Origin: Henckelia pumila
Taxonomy: Eukaryota; Streptophyta; Magnoliopsida; Lamiales; Gesneriaceae
Assembly (NCBI RefSeq): GCF_033568475.1
Contig: NC_133121.1
Location: 1,922,001 to 1,986,000 of the forward strand
DNA length: 64,000 bases
Direction: 5' to 3'
Position numbers and translations under genes: made by a program. Shown here one piece after another: positions 39,301-50,505 of this stretch (position 1 is the stretch's first letter; each line of letters starts with the position of its first letter). The notes beneath the pieces are model-generated. The model saw nothing but the letters and a program-made list of their open reading frames with translations. It did not search any database and had not been told where the DNA came from.

Positions 39301-41234
39301 GGTGGAACAAATGGATGTCAAGACCGCATTCCTTCATGGGGATTTGGAGGAAGAGATCTACATGGAGCAACCAGAGGGTTTTGCAGAGAAGGGAAAAGAG
39401 GATCTTGTCTGCAGATTGAAAAAGAGTCTATACGGTCTTAAGCAAGCACCGAGACAATGGTACAAAAAGTTTGAATCTGTAATCACTCAACAGGGATTCA
39501 TGAAGACAATTGCGGACCATTGTGTGTTTGTCAAGAAAACCTCTGATGATGATTTGATGGTGCTTCTGCTCTATGTAGATGACATGTTGATTGTTGGCAA
39601 AGATGTTTCTGAAATCAAAGGCCTAAAGAAACAACTAAGCAAGACCTTTGCGATGAAGGACTTGGGGCCAGCAAAAAGGATTATTGGCATGGAAATCCAT
39701 CGAGATAGGTATGCCAAGAAGACCTGGTTATCGCAGGAGAAGTATATTGAAAAGGTACTTCAAAGGTTCAACATGGACCAGGCTAAAGCGGTTGGATGTC
39801 CTCTTGCCAATCACTTCAAGTTGAACTCAATGCAGAGTCCTACAGAGGATGAGGAAGAAGAAATGAAAAAGGTTCCATATGCTTCAGCAGTTGGAAGTCT
39901 GATGTATGCCATGGTATGTACTCGGCCGGATTTAGCTCACTCTGTCGGTGTAGTGAGTAGATTTCTTTCAAAACCAGGGAAAGAACATTGGGCTGCAGTA
40001 AAATGGATATTGAGATATCTACGAGGCACCTCTAAACACGGACTAAGGTTTGGAGGATCTAAACTTGAGCTTGTAGGCTACACAGATGCAGACATGGCAG
40101 GAGATATTGACTCTCGGAAGTCAACATCAGGATATTTGATTACATTTGCAGGGGGAGCTGTGTCGTGGCAGTCAAAATTGCAAAAGTGTGTAGCATTGTC
40201 AACCACCGAAGCAGAGTTCATTGCAGCAACTGAAGCATGTAAGGAATTGTTATGGATGAAAGGGTTCTTGGAGGAGTTAAGTTTTGTGCAAGATCAATAT
40301 AAGATGTTCTGTGACAGTCAGAGTGCAATTCATCTTGGAAAGAATCCTTCAATGCATTCAAGGTCAAAACATATTGACGTTCGTTATCACTGGATACGAG
40401 ATGTATTGGAGAATCCTTCAATGCATTCAAGCCTTGTGCGGATCTTTGATCTTCTTCGCAATATCTACGGCTTCTTGATTCGACATCACCTGTAAATGGG
40501 GTGAAATGTGTGTTTTGAGGATGAATAAAACAAAAATTTCAAAGAGGATAATAGACTAGAGGGTGGGGATAAGCCATCACTGGCAAGAATGAGGAGCTCG
40601 GTGTCATCATCAATATCAGCATTGGTGACGTCAGGGTCAGATCAAAGGTGAGTTCTTGTCTCCAAATGCACGGGAAACGGCTAACTGCCCGTTTACTCTT
40701 GCAACATCTCCTGTTAGAGTGAGTTTCGAGTCTTAGTTATGCAAAGAATCAAGCTACATTATTACATGACACATGCTTGACAAATGAGCAACACATGCAT
40801 GGTTGAGTTGGCCATCATTATTGAGTTTATTATGTAAGCAATGATGTAATTTTCTTTTGTTTTCTACCCCAAACTTCACCTATAAATACCCATCCATTCT
40901 TCATTTCTCAAACACACCAAAACACAAAATCCTCTCTTCTATAAACTCAAAGTATAGAAGTGTTGAAGAGGATTTAGTGTGATATTTCTTAAAGAGAGTT
41001 TATCCTTGGAAGGAATAGGATTAGTTGTGAGAAAGTGAGTTTGTAATCTCAATTCTCTTGTCTTCTTTGTCATCAATAAAGAAGTGATCTCTTTGAGTGT
41101 TGAGTGGACGTAGCCCAATTGGGTGAACCACTATAAATATCGGTGTCCATCTTGTTCGAGTTGTTAATTATTTACTTGTAATATTTCGTTGCAATATTAC
41201 CTCAAGTTTATGCTATTCGTTGATATCCCCAACA
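35846..41234 (+). mobile_element. Ty1/copia (TNT1/Tork-like) fossil inside PP2C copy C
   Basis: LTRs at 35846-36340 and 40740-41234 (495 bp each, TGCAAAGAATC to CCCCAACA) have only two differences, so it is very young. The duplication AGTTA lies at 35841-35845 and 41235-41239. The primer-binding site TGGTATCAGAGC is at 36343-36354. The single gag-pol region starts at 36611: UBN2-type gag (about 36.6-37.2 kb), CCHC knuckle (about 37.3 kb), protease with DSGAT (about 37.5 kb), integrase (about 37.85-38.7 kb), reverse transcriptase with YVDDM (about 39.0-39.8 kb) and RNase H (about 40.1-40.4 kb). It is broken, with about two breaks. Host sequence duplicated from its left flank precedes the 3' LTR. 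Confidence 0.93.
40431..41234. repeat. 804-bp direct repeat, right copy
   Basis: It is the same host-plus-LTR unit as 35537-36340, placed at the 3' end of the copia element. AGTTA therefore occurs three times: before each LTR and after the last. Confidence 0.92.
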
Positions 41235-42480
41235 AGTTACACTATTGATATGGAATGTACAGAAATGGAGAACACACTCATAGAAAATCTGTAAATTTCA
41301 GGAGAAGAGGAGATCGCGTGTCTACTTTTTTTCTCTTCACAAGGAAATTCAAATTTCTGGGCAACTAGAGCATAGTTCTACATGCACTCAAAATTTGTAC
41401 AAGTATGATTACTTCAGCGATCTAGAACTAAAACATTTAGGTCGGGAAATTAAATTTCTAATAAAATTAGCAAGAATAAAAAATTGTTCAAAGCAAGAAT
41501 TGGTTTCCAAGATTCTCCTGTCCACTCTGAAAGCATGATGGCGAAATAGGTACTCAGGACAAAAAAATGAAGTAGCCAGTAGTACCAGGCATGTTAGAGA
41601 CAAATCCGCCTCTGTTCTCGATTTCGTCTCTCTCGCTCGTGATCAATAAACATCTGTATAGCTTGTCCCCTCCGAGAGAGAACAGCTCGGGAATCTCCAA
41701 CATTGGCCACCCAAAGCCGTCGGCAATTGATGAGAATAGCAGTAGACCCCCCTCTACCCATTGTGCGAGAGAATTGCCTGATCCGTTCTTTCATATGCTT
41801 TTGCAATAGACCTGCAGTATCAGCCCAAAACTCCTCCTGGAACCATGCGACACACGTCCATTAGACATTTTATACGACTTGAATAAGTTAGTGGCAACAA
41901 AAACCAACTATTTAAAATATTGGTGTATAGTCAACAGTAAGAGACCAAATGCAAGTTTTATAGAACAGGAGCCTCTGAAAAACAAAATTTTAAAGGCTAA
42001 TTTATTTTGAAATAAAATTTGGCCTGCCATAGTACATAAATTATCAATCTTCCCCACACGCCATCTTGAACAACTAATGCCACTCACACACCTAGCAAGC
42101 TTGGATTTGAGCATGTTAGAACAAGTTTTTCTAGTCTTTCTAAAATCAACCCCAACTAATACTTATAATTACAGATGGAAATCCCAAAAATCCGACAGTT
42201 TCTTTGACAAATTAGCTAACCTCTTTCAAGATGTTTGAAAACAAATGCTTCTGCAAGCACGCTATCACCAAGATGGCCATCAAAAATAGCGAATAGTTCA
42301 AGCTCACGACGTTGAAACTGAACAAATTTAGCAACGGATGATTTGCCTTCCCTTTTACTAAACTGACTCCATACTTGACAGGCCCAAGATTGCTTCTTCC
42401 CTTGCCAGAGCCAAATGAAGAACTCTGCAGAATGAAAAGAATTTTTTAAGTAAAATAATTCCAAACAATACAATATCTAG
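41235..42480 (-). pseudogene. PP2C copy C, 5' part (exons 2-3)
   Basis: The exon 3 equivalent, 41586-41836, is 251 bp against 277 in copy B. The exon 2 equivalent, 42221-42424, is 204 bp against 228. [18 protein letters not shown] and AIFDGHLGDSV remain readable, but frames are lost and the exon carrying MDSLCCF is absent, because similarity to B stops near 42480. With the 3' part it forms a partial, dead duplicate in the same orientation as B. Confidence 0.85.
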
Positions 42481-43369
42481 AAACCAAATGATGGGAATAC
42501 TTTTATTTTAGTTAAATTCTTGTGACTGTCTAGTTAGTTCAAGTTAATATATTTGTACCAGATCTAACACATTAAGTATTTAAATATCACTTATGAATAC
42601 CATATTTTTAATGTTTTGTAATGATTTCCATCCAAATAAGATAAATGTGTTATTAATATCAATATTTTTTTAGTACTCGAAAATCATATATTTATACTAT
42701 ATCTAACACAATTTATACTCAAAATTTCGTATATTAGTACTGTATATCTTATATTTTGTACCGATGGTCATCTAAAAAAACAAATGTGTCGTTATATCAA
42801 TATTTGATTACATATTTGAGTACTTAAAAATCATAAATTAGTACCAAGATTTGAGTCGATACTCAAATATTATGTAATTGTACCATATTTTTCATGTTTT
42901 GTATCAAATTTCATCCAAAACAAAATATATGAGCTCAGAGAATTTAAACAAAGTTTTTTTCTAACAGTAACCGATCACCGGTTTAGGTTTAGGTTTGGAT
43001 CACTTGTTTAGGTTTAGGTTTGGAGACTAAATCATAAATTGCCGATCTTTTATTCTCAGATGTATACGGAGCCAATAACACAAGCACTAAATTTTATTTT
43101 TTTTTGAGGAAATACAAGCACTAAATTAGCAGCAACCGTAAAAAAATATAAAAGGAAAAAATACTAGATGGATAATCTTAAATTCATAGAAAACCAAGCA
43201 AATTCCAAATAATTACAGTCATTCAACTATTCCAAACAATTTCCACAATCCACAATCCACAATCCATTTTGAGTTATTATATAGAATCACACTGCCAAAT
43301 ATTGCTATAATAATAATTATTTAAAACAAAAACAAAAAAAAAAATCACTATGCTAAAGTGATGAATATG
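42481..43369. repeat. AT-rich spacer with degenerate tandem repeats
   Basis: 42560-42900 repeats a loose theme of about 100 bp: ATATTTGAGTAC or TATACTCAAAAT, TAACACA, TTTTGTA, then TTCATCCAAA or TCATCTAAA and AAATGTGT. It looks like an eroded minisatellite. The rest has no visible feature. Confidence 0.4.
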
Positions 43370-43960
43370 AGCATATTTTTATATAATTAAGTATATAAAT
43401 AGAGTAAGTAGCTCAATTTGTATGAGTCGAATTTTAAAAGGATCAATTCTCAATTTTTAAACCTTAGAAGGGTTAATTTGCATTTTTAAATCCTAGAAGG
43501 TTAAATATCATTTTTAATCCCTAGAGGAGTTAATTTGCAATTAATCACGTTTTTTGCCTATAAATACCAATCAATTTTTTCATTTCAAGGTAATTAATTT
43601 TTCATTTCCAAAGCTCTCAACTTTTGTTATTGCGGAGCAGGTCGTTGACTTAATGTCGGAGGGTTATCACCGAGTGATCATCCGACGCCTCTAACGTTTG
43701 TTTGTGAAGCAAGTGACAAGTTCAAAAGGGATCATTCAACTTATTCAAACGACTCAAGAAGCAGGAGATCATTCTGACTTATTCAAATGACCCATTGAAG
43801 CAGGAGATTACTTAATGTCATACCTTCTGATTTCAAGGATCATCCGATTCTTTTCTGATTAAGGGAAATGATTATTCTTCCGCATCATAAAGGAATCTTT
43901 CGAGTTAAGATTTTTTTTCAGTTTTAAATTTTAACTCAGAAATGTGATTTGAATTAATGT
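43370..43960 (+). mobile_element. Possible solo-LTR-like segment
   Basis: A TATA-type box (GCCTATAAATACC, about 43557) is followed by a transcribed-looking, more balanced stretch with repeats such as GAAGCAGGAGAT. Upstream are three AGAAGGTTAA/TTAATTTGCA-type repeats. No pair, duplication or coding part was found, so this is only a suggestion. Confidence 0.25.
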
Positions 43961-44848
43961 AATCAAAATGTAGTCTAGGCATTACACAATATAAATTTTG
44001 TGGTTTCTCTTCGACTAAACATGGAAATGGATGTGACTTCTCACGTTAATTTAATCTATATTTTTATTTCATATAATCTATTGAAATAATTTTATACTAA
44101 AATACATAACTATAATTTTTGTTTTGTTATAAGTTGAATGTATCTTTCCATCTAATTAATTAAAATATTATTTTAATTTTTATCTTCTATTCGATTAATT
44201 GAAAAAGATTTTAGTTGGAAAATTTTTTTTTGCTTGAATTAGTGACAAAGTTAATGAAAAAGAAATGCAACCAATATACATGAATCAATCAGAATATTAA
44301 GAAAAAGTATGCATACCAATTTACAATTTAACTAACATTTCACGTATCAACAAATTAATTTTTTACTCTATTCCCCGCTTTATTATATGATTTCACGATA
44401 AATGACAGTCCGTTTTATGATGTTCCGCTGCCAAAGAAATATATTCATGCCCTTTTTTTAAAGGTTATGAAAAATAAATCAAAATAATAAGATAAAAATG
44501 TGCTTGAAATTAATCACATAACCATATTCTATTTAAAACTTATGACAGAACATACACTCAACTTTCAAATTCTTCATGCAAATTACAGACGAATGATCTT
44601 GAAATCTACACATAAGAAATAAACCATGAAAAGCAAAACAGCATCACAACATCTTTTAATACTTACCATTACAGAAGCCGATACCGATCGTTTCTGTCAA
44701 ATCGTGACATACATACAATCCGATCGATCAAGATCTTCGCGGCATTTTCAAGATCGATGGTTTCTGTGACATTTCAACATCTGTAGTCTTATCATATTCC
44801 ATTCACAACACCAATAATATACAAAAAAAAAAGCTTCTGTTTCATCCT
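43961..44848 (-). repeat. 3' flank of PP2C copy B, shared with copies A and C
   Basis: It contains the 3' UTR of copy B and further sequence matching, inverted, 17228-18010. Markers are TATTATTGGTGTTG, ATAAATGACAGTCCGTTTTA and TGTAGTCTAGGCATTACACA. Confidence 0.65.
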
Positions 44849-47657
44849 CTAGAACCGGACAACGATGCAGGAGATATCGTCTTTACTGTCTCGGTTCAGA
44901 GCTTCCACGGCCAATTGTTTGGCCGCCTTCTGTGGATCTTTGATCTTCTTTGCAATATCTACGGCTTCCTGATTCGACATCACCTGGAAATGGGGTGAAA
45001 TATGTGTTTTGAGGATCAATAAACAAAAATTGCAAAGAGGGTATATGACTAGAGGGTGGGGGCGGAGACCTTCCATAAGCCGTCACTGGCAAGAATGAGG
45101 AGCTCAGTGTCGTCATCAATATCAGCATTGGTGACATCAGGGTCGGATCGTAGGTGAGACTTTAAGTTCTTGTCTCCAAATGCACGAGAAACGGCTAACT
45201 GCCCGTTTACTCTTGCAACGTCTCCTGTTAGTATAAGTCCTGAGTTTTAGCTACATGATTGATATGGAGCGTACAGAAATGGAGAACACACTCATACAAA
45301 ATCTGTAAATTCTGGAGAGGAAGGAATTCAAATTTCTGGGCAACTAGAGCATAGTTCTACATGTACTCATAATTTGTACTAGTATGATTAATTCAGCGAC
45401 AAAGAACTAAAGCATTTAGGTCGGGAAATTAAATTTTGATCAAACTACCAAGAAACAAATAATGTTTGAAAATATGATTCAGTTTCCAAGATCCTCCTAT
45501 CCACTCTGAAAGCATGATGGCGAAATAGATACTTGGCGCAAAAAAGTTGGTATAGCCAGTGCATGTACCAGGCATGTTAGAGACAAATCCACCTCTGTTC
45601 TCGATGTCGTCTCTCTCCGTGTTCGGTTCATGATCAATAGACATCTGTATAGTTTCTCCCCTCCTAAAAAGAACAGCTCGGGAATCTCCAACATTGGCCA
45701 CCCAAAGCCGTCGGCAATTGATGAGAATAGCAGTTACTGCAGTGGACCCCCCTCTACCCAGCTCGGGATTGTGCGAGAGAATTGCCTGATCCGTTCTTTC
45801 ATATGCTTTTGCAATAGACCTGCCAGGATCGGCCCAAAACTCCTCCTGGAACCATGCGACACACGTGGAAATAAAACCATTAGACATTTTATACAACTTG
45901 AATAAGTTAGCAGCAACAAAAACCAACTATTTAATATATTGGTGTATAGGCAACAGAAAGAGACCAAATGCAAGTTTTATAGAACAGGCGCCTCTAAAAA
46001 CAAATTTTTAAAGGGTAATTATCTTGAAATTAAATTTTGCCTGCCATAGTAGATAAATGATAAATCTTCCCCACACACCATCTTGAACAACTAATGCCAC
46101 TCACCCACCTAGCAAGCTTGGATTCGAGCATGTTAGAATCAAGTTTCTGCGATAGAGTCTTTCTAAAATCAACCGCAACTAATACTTATAATTACGGATG
46201 GAAATCCCAAAGATCCGACAGTTTCTTTGACAAATTAGCTAACCTCCTTCAAAATGTTTGAAAACAAGTGCTTCTGCAAGTATGCTGGCACGCTATCTCC
46301 AAGATGGCCATCGAAAATAGCGAATAGCCCTAGCTCACGACGTTGAAACTGCACAAATTTAGCAACATGGTAATCCTCCATAGGATGATTTGCCTTCCCT
46401 TTTACTAAACTGACTCCATACTTTACAGGCCCAAGATTGCTTCTTCCCTTGGCAGAGCCAAATGAAGAACTCTGCAGAATGAAAAGAAGTTTTTAAGTAA
46501 AATAATTCCAAACAATACAATATCTAGAAACCATATGATGGGGATACTTTTATATTAGTTAAATTCTTGTGACTGTTTAGCTCAAGTTTAAAACTCCTTC
46601 GCTGCCGCATTAATGTTTTCTGTAAAACACTAAGGTTTATATTTGGTGTTCTGAGTAACCACATCTGTGTCTCGGTTAAACTTTTGTTGTTGCCATAAAA
46701 TCAGTAAATGAAGTGCAAATTTATTACAGATTCAAGTTAAATTTCAGAGAAAACCACTGGTGCTGTACTTGAAGATTCTCTCACAAATTAACATTTAATT
46801 AGATTTGTAATCATAAATGTTGGATCGCAAGCAAACTTGAACCAAGCATCAGATCTCAGAATGAAATCAACAGATGTTTCCTCCAATTTGTGTCCTACAT
46901 GATTACAGGTCCACAATTTTGTGGCTATACATGAACTCAAAAGCAAAACTATTAAATCCTTGATCATGTCAACATGTCGAAGGCACGCCATATTAATTAA
47001 AATCCATAATAAGGCGTGCATGTAGCCTAAAGCTGCAGTAAGGCTCAGCCGTTGTGATTAGACACAAGCCAAGGCGCAAACCTGCAATAAAGCAAATGTG
47101 TTGGATGTAAAGTACGAGCCTTGGCCGCTTTAAAGGCTCAAAGTGCAGCACAGGCGCGCCTTGAAAAGGTAGGGAAGGAGAACTCGATCTGAATGGAAAG
47201 GAATAGTGCTTCAATTTGGCTAATAGGCTAGTGATTAATATTTATTATCGTTAAATAACTCGTAAATTACATAATGAAATGATATTTTATTCCTTATATA
47301 GCTTAGCTTCGATAAATCACGTGCCTCGCCTGACACGTTGCTCTATGCTACTTGATCTCTACGTGCCTTTTTAACTCTCTAATAACTACAAGGCAAGTGT
47401 AAGCACATAATCCATCACGACTCGGTTCATGCGTAGACCTGCAAGGGCAGTCAATCCTTGAACAAAATAGATCCCCAAACATAAAGTTGCCTCCTAAATT
47501 AAATATCTGATTCACCTTAGCGCTTTGAATTCACTAAAATCGACAAAATATGCAAGTAAACATCAATTCCAAGATCATCAATCCTTTAAAAAAGCTTAAA
47601 AAACAGAAAAAAATAAAGAGACCTTACCTGTGAGGTGAAGCAGCACAAACTATCCAT
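44849..47657 (-). CDS. Protein phosphatase 2C, copy B (intact)
   Basis: Coding exons in gene order: 47657-47628, 46471-46244, 45845-45569, 45224-45070, 44983-44849. All have GT-AG borders and join in frame to 274 aa, normal for the short plant PP2C10/39/58/62-type group. The first exon encodes only MDSLCCFTSQ. Metal-site and signature motifs are all present: [89 protein letters not shown] and DDISCIVVRF. It should dephosphorylate Ser/Thr proteins with Mg2+ or Mn2+; no signal or membrane segment is seen, so it is likely soluble. It lacks the long N-terminus of ABA co-receptor PP2Cs, so I do not call it one. It is the only one of three local copies without a coding break. Confidence 0.92.
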
Positions 47658-48565
47658 GAATAAGTGAAATCCTCACCCTTCTCTCAAAATCAAACATGCA
47701 CCATCTAATTACAGGAGTAAAAATCCACACCCTGCAAACATGATTGAAGAAATATTGATCATCAACAATCACACACCCAAAAACAGCAACAAATTCAAGA
47801 TTAGCTAAATCTTCAACAAGAACGAAATAATAAGACAAAATCTTTACAAGGGCATTCCAGAAAAAAGATTCAACATAAAAATCCTTACAAGGGTATTCCA
47901 GAAAAAGATTCAACATAAAAATCTTTACAAGAGCATTCCAGAAAAAGATTCAACATACCGATCCACCGGTCTCCAAGCCAAGAAGTCAAAAGGGATCGAA
48001 GTATGTGGGAACTATTTAAATGAATTACAGAATTACTTTAAACCTGATCCTCCAAGAAAATCCTCTGAGCTTTTCAACAAGACATATCCCTATGCCAAAA
48101 AAAAAACTATACGGGGACTGAAAATTCAAGAAAAACAATAAATGATAGGTGGAGTTGTGGATATGCGCTGAAAATGGGTCATGGATTAGCTGGTGCAGAG
48201 GCAAGAAATGGCTGCCGAAAGACCAAAGCTTTGGGCTTTGGGCTCCCCCACGTTGACTTTGTTGTCTTTACTGTTTCCTTTTTATTATTTCTTGTAAGCA
48301 AAATGTTACGAGCGGCAAGGGACATTGTTTGTTTGTTTCTTGATGTCATATTTTTGAGATGAAAAGGGCTCCGCTGTTGTACTTTTTTCAACGTGGAACC
48401 TTGCTTTTAATCCTGTTTTACAACCATTATCAAATTTTATATAAACCCTTTTTGAAATTATATTTGTATTAATATTTCTTGGTTTAGCTGGAGAATTTCT
48501 CAATCCCAATGGAAGAATAACCTTTTACTTTCTTCGTGTCCATCTTTCTTTTCTCTTTATAATAT
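47658..48565 (-). promoter_or_regulatory. Upstream region of PP2C copy B
   Basis: It matches 12838-14345 inverted, minus the MITE. It includes a likely 5'-UTR intron acceptor (TTTGCAG, near 47735) and a three-unit tandem repeat at 47835-47960. The duplication edge is near 48565. Confidence 0.6.
47835..47960 (-). repeat. Three tandem repeats of about 43 bp upstream of PP2C copy B
   Basis: This is the counterpart of 14044-14170: TCTGGAATGC, then TTGTAAAGATTTTTATG and TTGAATC, repeated three times. Confidence 0.75.
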
Positions 48566-49225
48566 AATATAAAGTGTATAATAAAACTTTAAATTTTGAT
48601 TTTTGGAAGAAGAAAGATGAACTAAAAGTTTGGAATAAATTGATAGACAAAAAAAAATATCGCATGCTTGTGAGCGATGCTTGTATTTTAGAAAAAAATA
48701 AGAAGCTTCACTTATCTCATTTGTTTTAACAATATGATATTAATAGTCAATGTATATGTATCAAATCAAATTATATGAATACATTTAGATAATAGTTCAT
48801 CGTTAATTTTTTTTAATCAGAATTACATACTTTTTTTAGAATAACATACGCTTTTTATCCGTATTAAATATATAATCCATTTTTCTTATTTAGTATTAAT
48901 ACGAAAATAAATATATATATAAATCATTTTCTTATTTAATATTGTTTTATTTATTTTTTTATTAATTTAAATTTATATTACATACGTTAACTATTTTTTA
49001 TTATATTAGAATATTTAAAATTGAATTTTTTTAAAAAAATTTACTTTTCTAATAACTTTCATAATTTGGGTAGGAACATGCATAAACTTAAACGTAGAGA
49101 GAGAATATAATAATATAATAATAAATGTTTTTCAAGTGGATCCATTACATGAAAGTCAAATTAGTTTTTTCCCCATTAATGTCATAATGATGAGTGCAGA
49201 TAGAAAGTTGGCAATCCTTAAATGC

Positions 49226-49272
<47 letters not shown>

Positions 49273-50505
49273 TGGAAAAAAAAGGAGTTTAGAATCTCTA
49301 GGGATCGTTAAAAATTCACAATTTAAAAATTCACAAATGTTTATAAAGCATAATAATATGTTTTGGACTGTAAATTGGGAAAATTTCTAAAAGCACTTTG
49401 GGCTTGATGAAGTTCGATAGAGATTAGAGTCAACAATTGATCCAATTTGCAAGTACCCATGTCTTTAATTAATTAACTAATTTAATTATTTTATATTTTA
49501 TTATATAGAAATAGATGGGAATGCTTGCAACGGCATATACATAGATACTTAAATGCATATCTCATTATCTCTACTATATTATTAAAAAAATTAAAATAGA
49601 GACCTTGTAAGTAAATTTTCACCAATTGGTGAAACTTTTAAAAAATTACTCTTTCTTATAAATTAAGTAAAAAGATTTTATTGGCGAAATCTTTTCTTGA
49701 TAATTTTTTAAAAACAATCTTTCTCAATCTTATTGATGAGGACAAGAGGGGTAATTGTCCTTGAAATTATTCTATTAATCATCTTTTAAATTTGTTTCTA
49801 ATCTATAGTACCTACCACCCCCCCCCCCCACCCCCCCTTCTTTTAATTAGGGTTGTAAAATACTAAATATTATATTATCACATGTGAACTTATATTTTAT
49901 TTATTATTTTGTGTTAAGTGTTGTGAATAACTAGCATACCTGCGGTAATCGACAAGCTATTGCATTTTTGGTAATCGAGTTTTTAGATAATTTCATTTTC
50001 ACCCATTATACATAAATCAAAACAAGAAAATTGTTGCATATGTAATTTAAAAAAACAAAAACAAAAAAAAAAAAAACAAAAATCATCTAATAAAAAACAT
50101 CGAACTTTATCTATACTAGAATTTGCAATACAAACCAAATATTTCCTCTAGATTACAGGATGAATAAAGGGCGAAAACAAACCAAAGGGAAATGCTAACA
50201 GAAATATCAGCGAAATACATATGCACAAAAATATTATCATACACAATCAATAAAGTAGGTCCAAATCTCTGGTTCCAAATGATTTTTCATCTCCCCCTTC
50301 ATGTATAAAGACAAGTGATACGCGTCCGCAACAACAGAGATATCATTTATCTTGTACATGAGACGTAAAATGAAACAGTGAAACCAAGAGAGATGGAGCG
50401 CTACAAGGTTAGCCGTTATGCCCCTCACTATACATATATACAAAGAGAATGAAAAACAGCAGCAGACGGGCAGGCAGACGCAATGTTGGTAATTTAAGAG
50501 CACGT
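48566..50505. other. AT-rich spacer between PP2C copy B and CAMTA
   Basis: It holds an AAT microsatellite (about 49225-49271) and a C tract (about 49817-49838). The right end, from roughly 50200, is more balanced and probably contains the CAMTA 3' UTR. No gene is seen. Confidence 0.65.

Noticed and set aside
42981-43023. Telomere-like TTTAGG runs
   Set aside because: Only a few TTTAGG or TTTGGA units, not the plant TTTAGGG repeat, and no array. Chance or a low-complexity tract.
44849-47657. PP2C copy B as an ABA co-receptor (clade A)
   Set aside because: It is short, without the clade A N-terminal extension, and its motifs fit the PP2C10/39/58-type group.
49817-49838. Poly-C tract as a regulatory element
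   Set aside because: An isolated homopolymer in AT-rich spacer; length is also prone to sequencing error.
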